Below, piece after piece: positions 40,796 to 51,066 of a stretch of 64,000 bases of DNA. A program made the position numbers and the translations under genes. The notes under the pieces were generated by a model, which saw nothing but the letters and a program-made list of their open reading frames with translations, had not been told where the DNA came from and searched no databases. Location: NCBI RefSeq assembly GCF_043641665.1, contig NC_092183.1, positions 20,625,001 through 20,689,000 of the forward strand, given 5' to 3'. Within the stretch, counting starts at the first letter, position 1. Every line of letters starts with the position of its first letter. Source of the stretch: Enoplosus armatus (taxonomy: Eukaryota; Chordata; Actinopteri; Centrarchiformes; Enoplosidae).

Positions 40796-41709
40796 CACTC
40801 AGGTACATCAGATCACACAAATCCTTTAAATAAAGCTGGACGGGTGGAAGATTAGTGACTACACCGCTGTACTACACTTGTACTATAACAGAACTGTGCT
40901 TCAAAGAACATTTTTGACACATGGAAAGTATAAATATCACTCAGTGAATTCTTATAGTAAGCCCACCTGCCTCACATACACTCAGTTGGTTTGTTTAAAT
41001 TGTCTTTTTGATCATTCTCTATTCAAACAGACTACCGACTCACAGTTGGCGCACTCTCACGGGCTACAGTATGGAACATGGTGTACACTTATGAATGACA
41101 TCATAATAATATTATTCAAATCAAAAATACATGAATTAGAATAAAAACCCTCCATGTCTCTCGGAATATTATTCCTATACATTTGTTCTCGTTTACCAGA
41201 GCGTCAACACCTACAGCTTGCCACAGAAATGACTCATCCAAATAAACTGCTGTGTCCAAGTTTAATCACAGTCCGTAATATCACTCGTCTTGACATCGAG
41301 GATGTCTCGCTCAGTGACCTGAAAGCGTCCTCGTGCAGATTTTAAGGACATTCACTGGCATTTGACTCTAAGTGCACCTCTGAAGTTTCCTTTGATCTAA
41401 TTCAAAGAGAGAAAAGAACTTGTCCTCAGGGGACCTACTTCCACTTTCTTGACTAATCTTGTTTGGTTGATTACACGGAAGTCAAGCGCTTTGTGCAAAG
41501 TGCTCATTACTCCTGAAGTAAACAGCATCCTCTGTTTCTTTCTGTTTTCCTGTAAACAAATCCAAATGTTTGGAGTGTTAAAATAACCTGACAAATTCAG
41601 GGGTGTTTGCAATCTAAAAAATGTGGAGTGGTCCTATAATTACGACTAATAAGTTCGACTTCATCACCTTCAATATATGAACAAACAATACATTCTGCAA
41701 GGACTTTTT
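40796..41709. other. intergenic sequence between the LINE and the stx2 3' end
   Basis: One acceptor-bounded open stretch on the plus strand (about 41203-41345, ending SDLKASSCRF then TAA) has no donor and no family match. Otherwise nothing recognised. Confidence 0.4.
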
Positions 41710-43492
41710 ACTCTTTATTTATGATTGAATTATTCCTCAATACAAAATACAGGACATAACTTAAAATCAAATGTATCAAAATGAAAACGTGTGCTCTTGA
41801 AATAACTTCATCCAGAAGTCCTATGTTGCAGCGTGACTTTTTTCACAATTAATATTTCAGTCATCACACATGACAATCATGATAAACACAATGCAATAAG
41901 TGAAATTTTCATATTAAATGTCAAGAAGGCACTTTCGTGAGGTTGCTGATTTAGAGTTGTTGAATGAAGTGATGAATTCCATTCAACTGATTCTTCTGAT
42001 TGAGACGCAGTTAACTAGGAATGCTTACAGTGTATATCTTTTTTTTTTTCTTTCTTTTTTTTTTTTTTACATTTTTCTATTTCTAAGACTCTGGAGCTGT
42101 AGTACTTTTACATTCAATACACATGAATTACAGTAAATATACAAAATGACAAGAGAACATAAGGAGCCTACACATGTAAACACAAATTATACAACCAATT
42201 TATGACGAGAATTACAATTGTCACAATATGTTTTGAATATTAAAGCAACAGTCTGACATGTTGGGAAAAAAAACACTTATTCACTCTCTTGGCAAGAGTA
42301 AGATGAGGAGATTGATACCACTCTCATGTCTATACGCTAAATATGAAGCTGCAAGCTTAGCACAAAGACTGGACATAAAGGGAAACAGTTACCCTGGTTC
42401 TGTCCAAAGGTAACAAAATAAAAAAGCCTAGCACCATCTCTAAGGCCAACAGACTACCACATTACATCTTGATTGTTTAATCCTTATCCAAACAGAAGTG
42501 TAAAAATGACCCATTGTGGCTTTATGAGGGGTTATGTGCTGGGAGCAGTGACTTCCTGGAGCCTCCGCTAGTTACCTGGCAACCTCACAATGACAACAAC
42601 ACAGGAAGTCACTGCACCCGGCCAAGAAATAGTTCATGACACGTAACCCTGTTAAACCTTAACGTGTCATTGTTGTTAACTTTGGACAGAGCCAGGCTAG
42701 CTGTTTTTCTGTCTCCATCCTTTGTGCTAAGCTAAGCTATCCGGTTACTGGTGATAGCTTCATATTTACCATTCAGACATGAGAGCGGTATCAGTCTTCT
42801 CATCTAACGCTTGGCAAGAAGGCAAAAAAGCTCCCACAATGGCAAACTATTCTTTTAAAGTCATTAGACACGTCCGAAAGTGATACCCAACATGAAAAAA
42901 ATGGCAGCAATACAGAAGGTACAGCAGTGTATAAATCTGATGTGCTGTCATTGTTCATCACTGCTAAGGGGAAGGGATATGTGCTGACAGGGCGCTTTAT
43001 GCTAGCTGTATAGAACTGCTCCAGAAACAGCGTATCATGAGGTCTGGTGTTACTGGTGCAAAGTGGATCACACACAGTGTACTTATTTCACTGTGGACAA
43101 GAAATCCTCTCTGTAATGCTGTTGGGTAGTGAATGACTTGTTATGACTTGTCTTATTATAAAGCTGTTAATCAAGTTTCATCACTACAGGAGCTGGCTAC
43201 AGCTGACTGCTGTGACGTTGTGAACCGTGAAATCCATCACTCAAAGACTCCAACTATAATGATGAGTAAAAGGAGGAAACCTGCGACCCCACACGTGGCA
43301 AGGCAGAGACGTTTCTGTCAAAAACAAAAGAACAGAGGAGTCACGAGTGTTGCTTGTGAAGAACTGCATTAGAAATCCTTTAAACCACCCAATCCTTTAA
43401 ACGACTACTTGAATGAATGAGTTCAGGGATATAAAGGTGGATGGATGGGTGTTGTGTTTGAGGAATGGAAGTGTTACCTCAGGTAGTAGTTC
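41710..43492 (-). other. stx2: probable stx2 3' untranslated region
   Basis: The first AATAAA I find on the minus strand after the stx2 stop is at 41719-41714, about 1.8 kb downstream. The interval has no convincing open frame and contains a foldback MITE at 42241-42858. The extent is inferred; a noncanonical earlier poly(A) site is equally possible. Confidence 0.3.
42241..42858. mobile_element. foldback MITE with about 130-bp terminal inverted repeats
   Basis: The left arm (from TAAAGCAACAGTCTGACA to CTTAGCACAAAG) is the reverse complement, with mismatches, of the right arm (from TTTGTGCTAAGCTAAG to ACTATTCTTTTA). Shared inner blocks include GATACCACTCTCATGTCT against AGACATGAGAGCGGTATC. 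No open frame inside. This is a non-autonomous DNA transposon of a kind widespread in fish. It lies downstream of the stx2 stop, probably within its 3' UTR. Confidence 0.8.
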
Positions 43493-43588
43493 TCATACAG
43501 GGGGTTTGGTTAGTCCAACAGACAGGCCAACGATTAGTGCAATGACAGCAAGCAGGATCAACAGAGCAAAGGCAAGGATAATGTATTT
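43493..43588 (-). CDS. stx2: stx2 coding exon 10 (membrane anchor, stop)
   Basis: 96 nt, 31 codons plus TGA at 43493-43495. A single hydrophobic helix starting [13 protein letters not shown] and ending [11 protein letters not shown]. The GLSVGL ending matches the membrane-anchored STX2/STX3 group. Acceptor CACTTGGCAG. Confidence 0.94.
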   Translation of the reverse strand, partial: KYIILAFALLILLAVIALIVGLSVGLTKPPV

Positions 43589-46500
43589 CTGCCAAGTGAA
43601 GAAGAGGTTGTTATTTGAACTTGAACTAAAGGTAGGGTATAAACAGTTTCAAATGGTAGTTTGACATCTTGTATAATTGACATTTGTAGTTTAGCAACAC
43701 TTATTTAGAAAGGAACACATACCCTCCGGGATTTCTTCTGGTATCTCACAGCTTTTTTGGTCTCTTCCTTTGCACTACAAATGTATTCGGCTGCATTGAA
43801 GACGTTCTTCTCAATGTTGTTAACCATATCCCCCTGTAAGTGAGAGAATCAGAAGGCTTTGAATTATTGCATTTTGTCTTGGTAGTGTTGGCAAAGAAAC
43901 ACAGTGGTGCACTTACTCCACACTGTGAGGAACTATCACAAAGTAGATACTACTAAGACTACATTTGGCAGGTTTCTTATTGGTAAAGATTTAGCTGTTA
44001 CCTGAGTTTCTACCAGCATTGCCATGTCCATGAACATCGCATGGAGCTCTCTGATGCTCGACTCCAGGCGCATGATGTCCTGGTGTCGAGACTCTATCTC
44101 ATTTAGCGCCTGACGTGTGATCTGGGAATCAGAAATGATCTGAGGGAGAAAGATAGAGAGACGAGGTAAAATAATTCCTCCTGTCTGGCAGCACACTACC
44201 CCACCCCACCCCAGATGATTTACTTCTCCTCCACCACTAGATGGCAGTAATTGCTTTTAACCCTGCAATAACAACATACTGCTCAGTAAAGCACGAGACA
44301 ACTTACATCAGATGTGAATATTGAGGGATTTCCACTTTCTAACATGTCCTCTAGCTCTTCATTGGTGGTCACTCTTCCAGCTGAAATAATAAATAGCAGG
44401 CAATGATTATCCAGCAATGAATCGACCCTTCCTCCATTTGATTCATCACTAATGATGAAGACCACTAGTGGCAAGGAAAACATGGAGCCTGGGCTCCAGA
44501 CATGCTGGCTCCTTTAACTGTGTAAAACGCAAAATAAGCCATGTTGTTGTTTTAATTCAGTTATTAAATGTAACAATTGATGATCATGGAGTCAGCACAT
44601 GGGCATGCACTCACCCAGCCTTGAACTTTGTGAGTGGGTGAATGCACTTTACTGTGTAGTGCTGTGTCTTGTCTCAGCATGATGCACAAACCACCTTAAT
44701 AAAATAAAAATAAAATCGTACAACTGTAGATGCAGGCCTTTCTATGCATACTGTAATTGGATGTATTTGTATTCTGGGAGCAGAAGGACAGAGAGCACAA
44801 AAACCTTGAATTCTCTTGTCTGTAATGACCTTTAAGCAAGACTGGATACTAGATCTAAAGATGTCCACCAGGACATGTTTTTAAATGAAGAAATTGTAGT
44901 CCCAAACCACCCAGAACCTGGTTCAGGGACATGATGCGGTTTCTGAAATTTGAGAAAATTAGGTATAATTTAAAGGCCTTGAGTGAGGATTTTATATATT
45001 TTTTTAAAAATCAGCATATATGACAGCTTATAAAAAGAAAATTGAGTCCTGAGATTTTTCAATAGGACACCACTCCTACTCATGCCCTTTCATTTTCACT
45101 CTGGACCTTTGATTCAGTATCTGGCATTAAAATATGGACGGCCAGTGGGCTGAGCGCTCTTTCCATTCTTGATAAGAGGGCTAGGCATGAGGTTATGGTT
45201 TAAACAGCTGTCTATGACTAAAAGATTGATTGACTGACGCACCCTGTTCGTCATCATTCTTGTAGCGTGCTTTAAAAACAACAAAAACATAACTCTGACA
45301 TTTAATCGAGAAAACTCCCAAAGGAGTGAGTGTTGCACTAATGTCAGGAATGAAAACAACAAATGTCTGTGCTTTTCCCTGGTTCAGTATGTACTGGTGA
45401 GTGTTTAATCCCAGGATAATACATTTGTCTGGCAGTGCTGTGAAGCTGCTGTGTATACAGCCTGTTGTGAGAGGAGAAGAAGCCTCATTGTAGCTCTATC
45501 GATTGAGCTGACAGAAAAATAATGTCTGTGTTACCCACCCAGGGGACACTGCTACAAACACAATGCTGACTTTTCCACAAGTATTAAGAGATATATTGTG
45601 TTGTTTAATGAAACAACACATTGAGACTTCATCCCAAATGTGATATCCCCCTTTTGAAATAACTGATAATGTGTTAAAGTAACTGCGTTAATGTAAGGCA
45701 CACTGAGGATCACTATTGAAGTGAGCAAGACTTTTGTTTACGTGTTTGAACGAAACGATTTGTGAGGAAGTTAGAGTGCTAAACATTGATAGCAAAACAT
45801 TCTGCAAATCTCAGCGCAAACAGTTGTTAACAATACATTTAAAGGAGGACTGCTACATTAGATAATTTAATGTTTAAGATAAGATAATATAAGATAAGAT
45901 AAGATAATCCTTTATTAATCCCTCAGCGGGGAAATGTGCATTGTTCCAGCAGCATACAGGATAGTGCAATAGAGACATAAGTAGAAGATCAAGATATAAT
46001 AAATAAAAACAATAAAGACTGCCGTAACAAATCTACTAAGACTAAAAGAAAAACAAATTTATTATTGAAATTTTAATTATAGTCAGTTCCTGCTGAGGTT
46101 CAGGATATTCATGGACAAGGGCTGCACTTGTGACTAAGATTAGAAGTGTCTGAGGAACAAAGGAGCCCAGCAGCCCTCATAGACAAACACCCGCTGAAAC
46201 TCTAAAAACAGAAAGCTTTCTCCTGTTGTATGTTGCATGTTGTGCAACACCCTCCCTGGAGAGACAGATCTCTGTGCAGGTGCTTACTGTATGTCGCACA
46301 TCGTTTGCAATGGCTATTCCTCAGGGAGACAGAGCCAAACACAGCAAAACACACCACCATTACAACTCATCAAGCAAAAAGAGTCTCACTTCTGAATGAT
46401 GTGCATTAATGGTGTAAGTCTACGACAGCACAGAGCAGGGTTGGTGCGGCCGTGTCAAAGACAGGTGAACTACTGTTACACGGGCCGCTGAGCCCTCTGC

Positions 46501-48281
46501 AGGTTTCCCGGGCAACACAAACACGGCGAGCCGTCTCCGGTATCAGGCTCTTCCGTCTGCAGTGTGGAGAACTAGAGCCTCTCATTAATGCTGGCCGCAG
46601 GGACTGTGGGAGACAGTCCTATTTTTTGCCTTTCGCTATAGTTTCGCGTTACTCATATGTGCATAATACAATGCACCTGATACACACCGTCTTTGTTTGT
46701 CACTGTAATTCTCAACAGAGATGACCCGAACATACTTAACATACATAAAATGGTGGAAAATATCAAGTCGTCTGCTTGCAAAGGCAAAACCATTTAACAC
46801 AAGTTAAAACTAATAACCTTGTATGAATGCTAATACACCTACATACTTATTTACACTGTATATTGCATGTTTTTCATTATGTTACATCTCACATCGACTG
46901 CAGATTCTGTGCTACATACACTAATGCTGCTATTTTACACATCCTGTTAGGGCCCCACATTTACAGCACATTCTGTTCATTCTCATTCTGGTTTGTTAGT
47001 GCCTAACTAGTTACGTGTCTTTATATAACCGGTTGGTGCTCTATTGTATATCCTATTCTTTGATCAACCCTACTACTACAACAACTACTACTCATTTAAG
47101 TTCCATCAAAACTCACAAAACATTGAATATCTAGTGTTTGCTTTGGAGTTTGGTACGTGCAAAAGAGATCCTTGACATCTTGAAGGAAAAAAAAAAAATG
47201 CTGTCGTGCTGCTGGCGTGTGTTTATCAACAGTTAAGTTAGTGTCCAGAGAAGCAGAGAGGAAACCGGTGTGGTCTGTTTCCTGGATCCTGTCCTAACAC
47301 AGCTTCAAGGGTTTATGTGTCACGCTTTTATCTCTTTATCTTGTGCTCACAAATCTTGAAGGTGTAACCAAATTCAAGCCATTGATGTGTTCAAAAATGT
47401 CTGTAGTAGCAATTTAAAAGCTTTAAATACTACTTTATCGTTGTGGCCCATAAATTCCTGGCCTCATGGGGGTCCATGATTTGTCACTTACTTATCTCCA
47501 GCTGTCTCTGGATCCTTCCTTTGCTTCTTTCCCGAAAAGACACTTGAGTCTCATTATACTGGGTCATGACCTCGACAAACTTCCTGGACAGCACTGTGTG
47601 CTGAGGACAAGCAAGAACACAAGGACAGATAGTGAGAATGTGGGCATTATGACTAAATACGCCACAAAGCAGTTCTGTACAAAATACTTAACATTGTTGG
47701 AATTAAAGTCACATAAAGTCACTTTTCTCTGTGAGGTTCAAAATTACACAAACAAAGAGATCAGGAAGAATCTATAATCTATATAAAGAATATATAATCT
47801 ACAAAGACATATGGTAAAGTTGAGAATTTGATAGTAAATAATCATAAAGTTCCATATTTAGCTATAACTTGGGTAAATCTTTACAAAAACATTATCCCCA
47901 TATCCTTCCTGACGTGTGTGTGTGTGTGTGTGTGTGTGAGGAGTTAGCCGTCCCAATCAGTTTCCTGACCTGTGTTTTCTGGATCCTGAAGTCGACAGAG
48001 GACCTGTTCGCTGCATCATCTTTGGGCATACTTTGCTCCATGGCTTCAGAGGGAGAGAGCCATGATACAACATTATAATACAGCAGCAGACAACATCAGC
48101 TTCTGTATGGTGTGGTCAAGAAATATCTAAGTGTGTTCAGCTCACATTTTAGTTTAGTTCGCACCACATTGGCATTCCCTTTGATATCGTTGGTCAGTGC
48201 GTCCAGTTGATCCTTTGTTCCTTCACACAAACACAAACAGGAAACACTTGATTTGCTGATGAGGACAAACAATGTCATCCA

Positions 48282-48312
<31 letters not shown>

Positions 48313-49369
48313 TCTGTAAATATTGGATTTACTATAATTTCATCTTGTAACTTGGCAACAGCCCTGTGGCAATATTGCTGAGGTCACACAGCACAAAGCA
48401 CAAGCCCTTGGTTTTCTTTCCCTGGTGACCATTTCCACGTCATGCATCTTATAAAACACTGGCTAATATGTTACGCCGAACACAATCACTGATGATGCCA
48501 TGGCACTGTCTTGTGGTTCTTTGTCAGCTCACACACTGAACAAAGCCAAAGGGTACATCCAGCAGTAACACTGTGTTACATTCACAAATGTTGGTATCAT
48601 ATAGCTTTAAATCGTTAGGAATACTTTAGAACTGTATCTGCCTTGTTGGCTGCCTGCAAACATCTGCCAGTGACAGCATGTTTGAATCCCTGACTGTTAA
48701 AAGGGTCCTAACAGGACAAGTCAAAGTCCAAACTACAAAGGTTCGTGGGTTTGGGGGCAAAACGGAGCCGTTTCCTTCACAGGTTTCCGGCCAAGCAGCC
48801 ATTCATTTACAATGAGGAGGGAAATGTAACAAAGGAAGTGAGACATTTGTTGCGTTTTCCCTCGGTGCCTCAAAAGTCAAACTCCAGCCGAGCAGCTCTC
48901 AAAAACAACCGAACTCACAAACGAACCCTTGAAACCTACAGACATCCCAATATATTCTTTTTTCAGAAAGACACACACTTACTGTCATCTGGGTGGGGTG
49001 CAGACAGGATCATGCTGTGCATCTTCCTCACCTCTTCCACCTGGTAGGCGATCTTATCAATGAGTCCTCTAACTTCTTCCACCTGAATCAATCGACAAAT
49101 CAATCAATCAATCAATAACACAGCAGCATGTTGAATCCCCCCCCCCCCCCCCCCCAAAACCTGTTGCAGTGATACCCACCCTTCTGAAAAAGCTCTCCAT
49201 GAAGCCATCTCTGTCCACTGCCACCGCAACATCCTCCTCTGCTTGTGTCCCACTCTGTACGGAAGACAAATGTGTTTGAGGGACTTCTCGTGTCACCTGT
49301 CGAGGTATACGCACAGATAAAGCAGGAGAAGACACCTACAGCAGTCAGCTCAGCCAGTCGATCCTTCAT
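43493..49369 (-). CDS. stx2: syntaxin-2, complete ten-exon coding region
   Basis: Plasma-membrane Qa-SNARE that pairs with SNAP-25-type and VAMP partners to drive vesicle fusion. Coding exons in transcript order: 49369-49340, 49254-49180, 49082-48983, 48220-48146, 48043-47970, 47600-47492, 44380-44307, 44139-44002, 43833-43723, 43588-43493. Every junction is AG/GT and the phases agree, giving 882 nt and 293 residues (human STX2 is about 288). Visible parts: N-peptide [10 protein letters not shown], Habc helices (about 30-160), SNARE motif starting in exon 8 with [19 protein letters not shown], the zero-layer Gln at residue 225, and a C-terminal membrane helix (about 264-289) followed by a short KPPV tail. 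The SNARE motif matches STX2 better than STX1 or STX3 as I remember them. Which teleost duplicate (2a or 2b) this is cannot be decided. The longest intron is 44381-47491. It is transcribed away from adgrd1. Confidence 0.95.
43723..43833 (-). CDS. stx2: stx2 coding exon 9 (SNARE motif, C-terminal half)
   Basis: 111 nt, 37 codons, residues 226-262. Begins [11 protein letters not shown] and ends [11 protein letters not shown], the basic juxtamembrane segment. Acceptor CTTACAG, donor GTATGT. Confidence 0.95.
44002..44139 (-). CDS. stx2: stx2 coding exon 8 (SNARE motif, N-terminal half)
   Basis: 138 nt, 46 codons in phase 0, residues 180-225. Runs from [17 protein letters not shown] to [12 protein letters not shown]. 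The last codon is the ionic zero-layer glutamine of a Q-SNARE. Acceptor CTCCCTCAG, donor GTAACA. Confidence 0.96.
44307..44380 (-). CDS. stx2: stx2 coding exon 7
   Basis: 74 nt encoding the Habc-SNARE linker, with [18 protein letters not shown]. Acceptor ATTATTTCAG, donor GTAAGT, leaving phase 0. In syntaxins this linker helps set the closed conformation. Confidence 0.94.
45875..46025 (+). repeat. dispersed repeat with (AGATA)n end, in stx2 intron 6
   Basis: (AAGAT)n then AATCCTTTATTAATCCCTCAGCGGGGAAATGTGCATTG and GATAGTGCAATAGAGAC. This resembles the 3' tail of fish LINE copies (Rex type, from memory). It lies inside the largest stx2 intron. Confidence 0.55.
47492..47600 (-). CDS. stx2: stx2 coding exon 6
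   Basis: 109 nt encoding helix Hc with the characteristic syntaxin strings [10 protein letters not shown] and [14 protein letters not shown]. Acceptor TCCTCAG, donor GTAAGT, phase 1. Confidence 0.94.
47970..48043 (-). CDS. stx2: stx2 coding exon 5
   Basis: 74 nt, entering in phase 1 and leaving in phase 0. Encodes the Hb-Hc turn, beginning [20 protein letters not shown]. Acceptor CTCTGAAG, donor GTCAGG. Confidence 0.92.
48146..48220 (-). CDS. stx2: stx2 coding exon 4
   Basis: 75 nt, phase 1 to phase 1, encoding [19 protein letters not shown] and the following residues of helix Hb. Acceptor GTGTGAAG, donor GTGAGC. Confidence 0.92.
48983..49082 (-). CDS. stx2: stx2 coding exon 3
   Basis: 100 nt encoding helix Ha of the Habc domain (begins [11 protein letters not shown], ends near ILSAPHPDD). 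Acceptor TGATTCAG, donor GTAAGT, leaving phase 1. Confidence 0.93.
49137..49155. repeat. C19 homopolymer in stx2 intron 2
   Basis: Reads as G19 in the stx2 transcript, 24 nt after the exon 2 donor inside a 97-bp intron. Confidence 0.9.
49180..49254 (-). CDS. stx2: stx2 coding exon 2
   Basis: 25 codons, phase 0 at both ends, encoding an acidic linker and [10 protein letters not shown], the lead-in to helix Ha. Acceptor ...CCGTACAG, donor GTGGGT. The following intron is only 97 bp and contains a 19-base G run on the transcribed strand. Confidence 0.92.
49340..49369 (-). CDS. stx2: stx2 coding exon 1 (start codon)
   Basis: Encodes residues 1-10, [10 protein letters not shown], the short N-peptide that in syntaxins binds Munc18. 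The donor GTAGGT begins at 49339, phase 0. The codon just upstream is also ATG, so a start three bases earlier (49372) is possible; I chose the inner one because MKDRL aligns with the usual syntaxin start. Confidence 0.92.
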
Positions 49370-49694
49370 CACACCGATCGGCTCGTCTCCTGCCCAGATA
49401 ATTCTACCAAAACGTCCGCCGGGTCATCCTGGAAGTCTCCATGTGCAGAGTGACATTGATGAGATGAGGAACACAGCAGGCCTCCGTCAACTGCGTTATT
49501 TAGACCACAGAAATAGGAAGAGGGGCGCGTCGGGTCCAAAAGTTTGAATTCTGTCAAAATACAGCTCTGAAAAGTAAAGTGCGAAGTCTAAAGTAATTGT
49601 GTTTCTGGTCTACTCTCTCGATATTCCTCACCGCACCGGCGCAAAAGACCGTAACAAATCCACAATGTCTCTTTCTCCGGGATACGCCTTTTCT

Positions 49695-49733
<39 letters not shown>

Positions 49734-51012
49734 TTCTCAGGGGGGGGGGGAGAAACTAATCCACCCTCAATTAAATTTGATCGCATCATTGTGACAAACA
49801 AACTAAATGAATGTCGTGCAATTATATTTATAAGAAAAAGAAGGAAAGCTTTTAACCATTTAAAGCCACTACTAAGTGCCATCGTGACACAGCTCGTGGG
49901 TCATTTGTGGTTTCTTCTGTGAAAACCGCAGTTAATCAGATGATGACTTTTATTTTGACAGGTTTGAGAAATAATAGATAAGCACGGCTGGGTGGCCGCG
50001 GAACTACTGACCACGTGGCCACGCGATGGCGCTGTTTACTGTGATATGCACGCGAGTTGACCTTGGCAGCCTGTGACTGACCAGCAGTGCATCTCATGAC
50101 TCCCCCACCTGTGGGTGTCCCCCAAACCGATCAGCATTTCGCCAACAAGACGAGACGCACATTAGATTCTTATGATATCTCTGCATGGGCTTTGGCTGTG
50201 AGGTACGATATTTTATTTAACAAATAACGTCCAATGGTTGAAATGTAATTAAAGAACCCATCAGGCTACTCGTAAAAAAATAAATAAATAGAATTAACCT
50301 TTTGTGAGTGACCTGATGGGTTTGGGAGTTGCAGATATTGCATCTGCGTGATTTCAGTGAACAAAAGCCTCCCATCCCACGGCAGCAGTTCCCAGAGAGT
50401 CCTGTCATTTAACCCAATAATCCGAACCAGTCCTGCGACCACACGTTAACACGCACCTTTTATCTAAACACTATTTGGATAGCACCAAGCGCAAACCCTG
50501 ATCTCATTCATTCCCCGCGCGTAATCTCCAATTACGCACAAATAATGCCATTTTACGCAGAGCTCTAACGCCCCTCCTCAGAAGATCCAAAAATGACATC
50601 ACGTTTTGCAATTCCCACGTTCGGTCCAACCAGCCAGTACGCCTCCACGCAGCTTCTCTGCTGCTTGCAGTTTTACAGATGCAGGCACGGAAACTCAGAG
50701 AAGCACTAGTCCAGTGTCGGAATAAAGAACACGGATTACAGTTTTCTGCGTGGAAGTTGGGCTTCAGGTTTTTTTTTGTCATGAAAAGGGTAACTTCTGA
50801 AGTGTTTCTGCCTCATGCCGGAACACTAAATTAATTCCTTTTTGTTGTTGTACTGTTATTATTATTTATCTACATTTCTAAGTTTGGACACATGGACTGA
50901 TCAGAAGTTTCCACATCTTGGAATAATGAGTGACTGCTCCTGGATTCATCTTTATTTGGGGATTTAACAGTTGCTTTATATAACACTTTGTATGGTCCAT
51001 TTTCCAAAAGCT
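49370..51012. promoter_or_regulatory. head-to-head promoter interval of stx2 and adgrd1
   Basis: 1,643 bp separate the stx2 start codon (minus) from the adgrd1 start codon (plus). The interval must hold the 5' UTRs and core promoters of both genes. It contains a palindromic CACGTG E-box at 50012-50017 in a CpG-rich stretch, a (CT)15 tract at 49701-49730 with a G10 run at 49741-49750, and CpG-bearing sequence around 50500-50700. I see no other gene, and in particular no RAN coding sequence. Confidence 0.55.
49701..49750. repeat. (CT)15 and G10 tracts in the stx2/adgrd1 interval
   Basis: A perfect (TC)15 run, then ACTTTCTCA and ten G residues, about 330 bp upstream of the stx2 start codon. Confidence 0.9.
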
Positions 51013-51066
51013 ATGGAGTTCTCTTTGCGAATTCACCTTTTTACAGCTTTTGTCTCCTGTATTAAG
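51013..51066 (+). CDS. adgrd1: adgrd1 coding exon 1 (signal peptide)
   Basis: 18 codons, MEFSLRIHLFTAFVSCIK, a hydrophobic leader suited to ER targeting. Donor GTAAGC, phase 0. An in-frame ATG seven codons upstream would add MVHFPKA. Confidence 0.8.
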
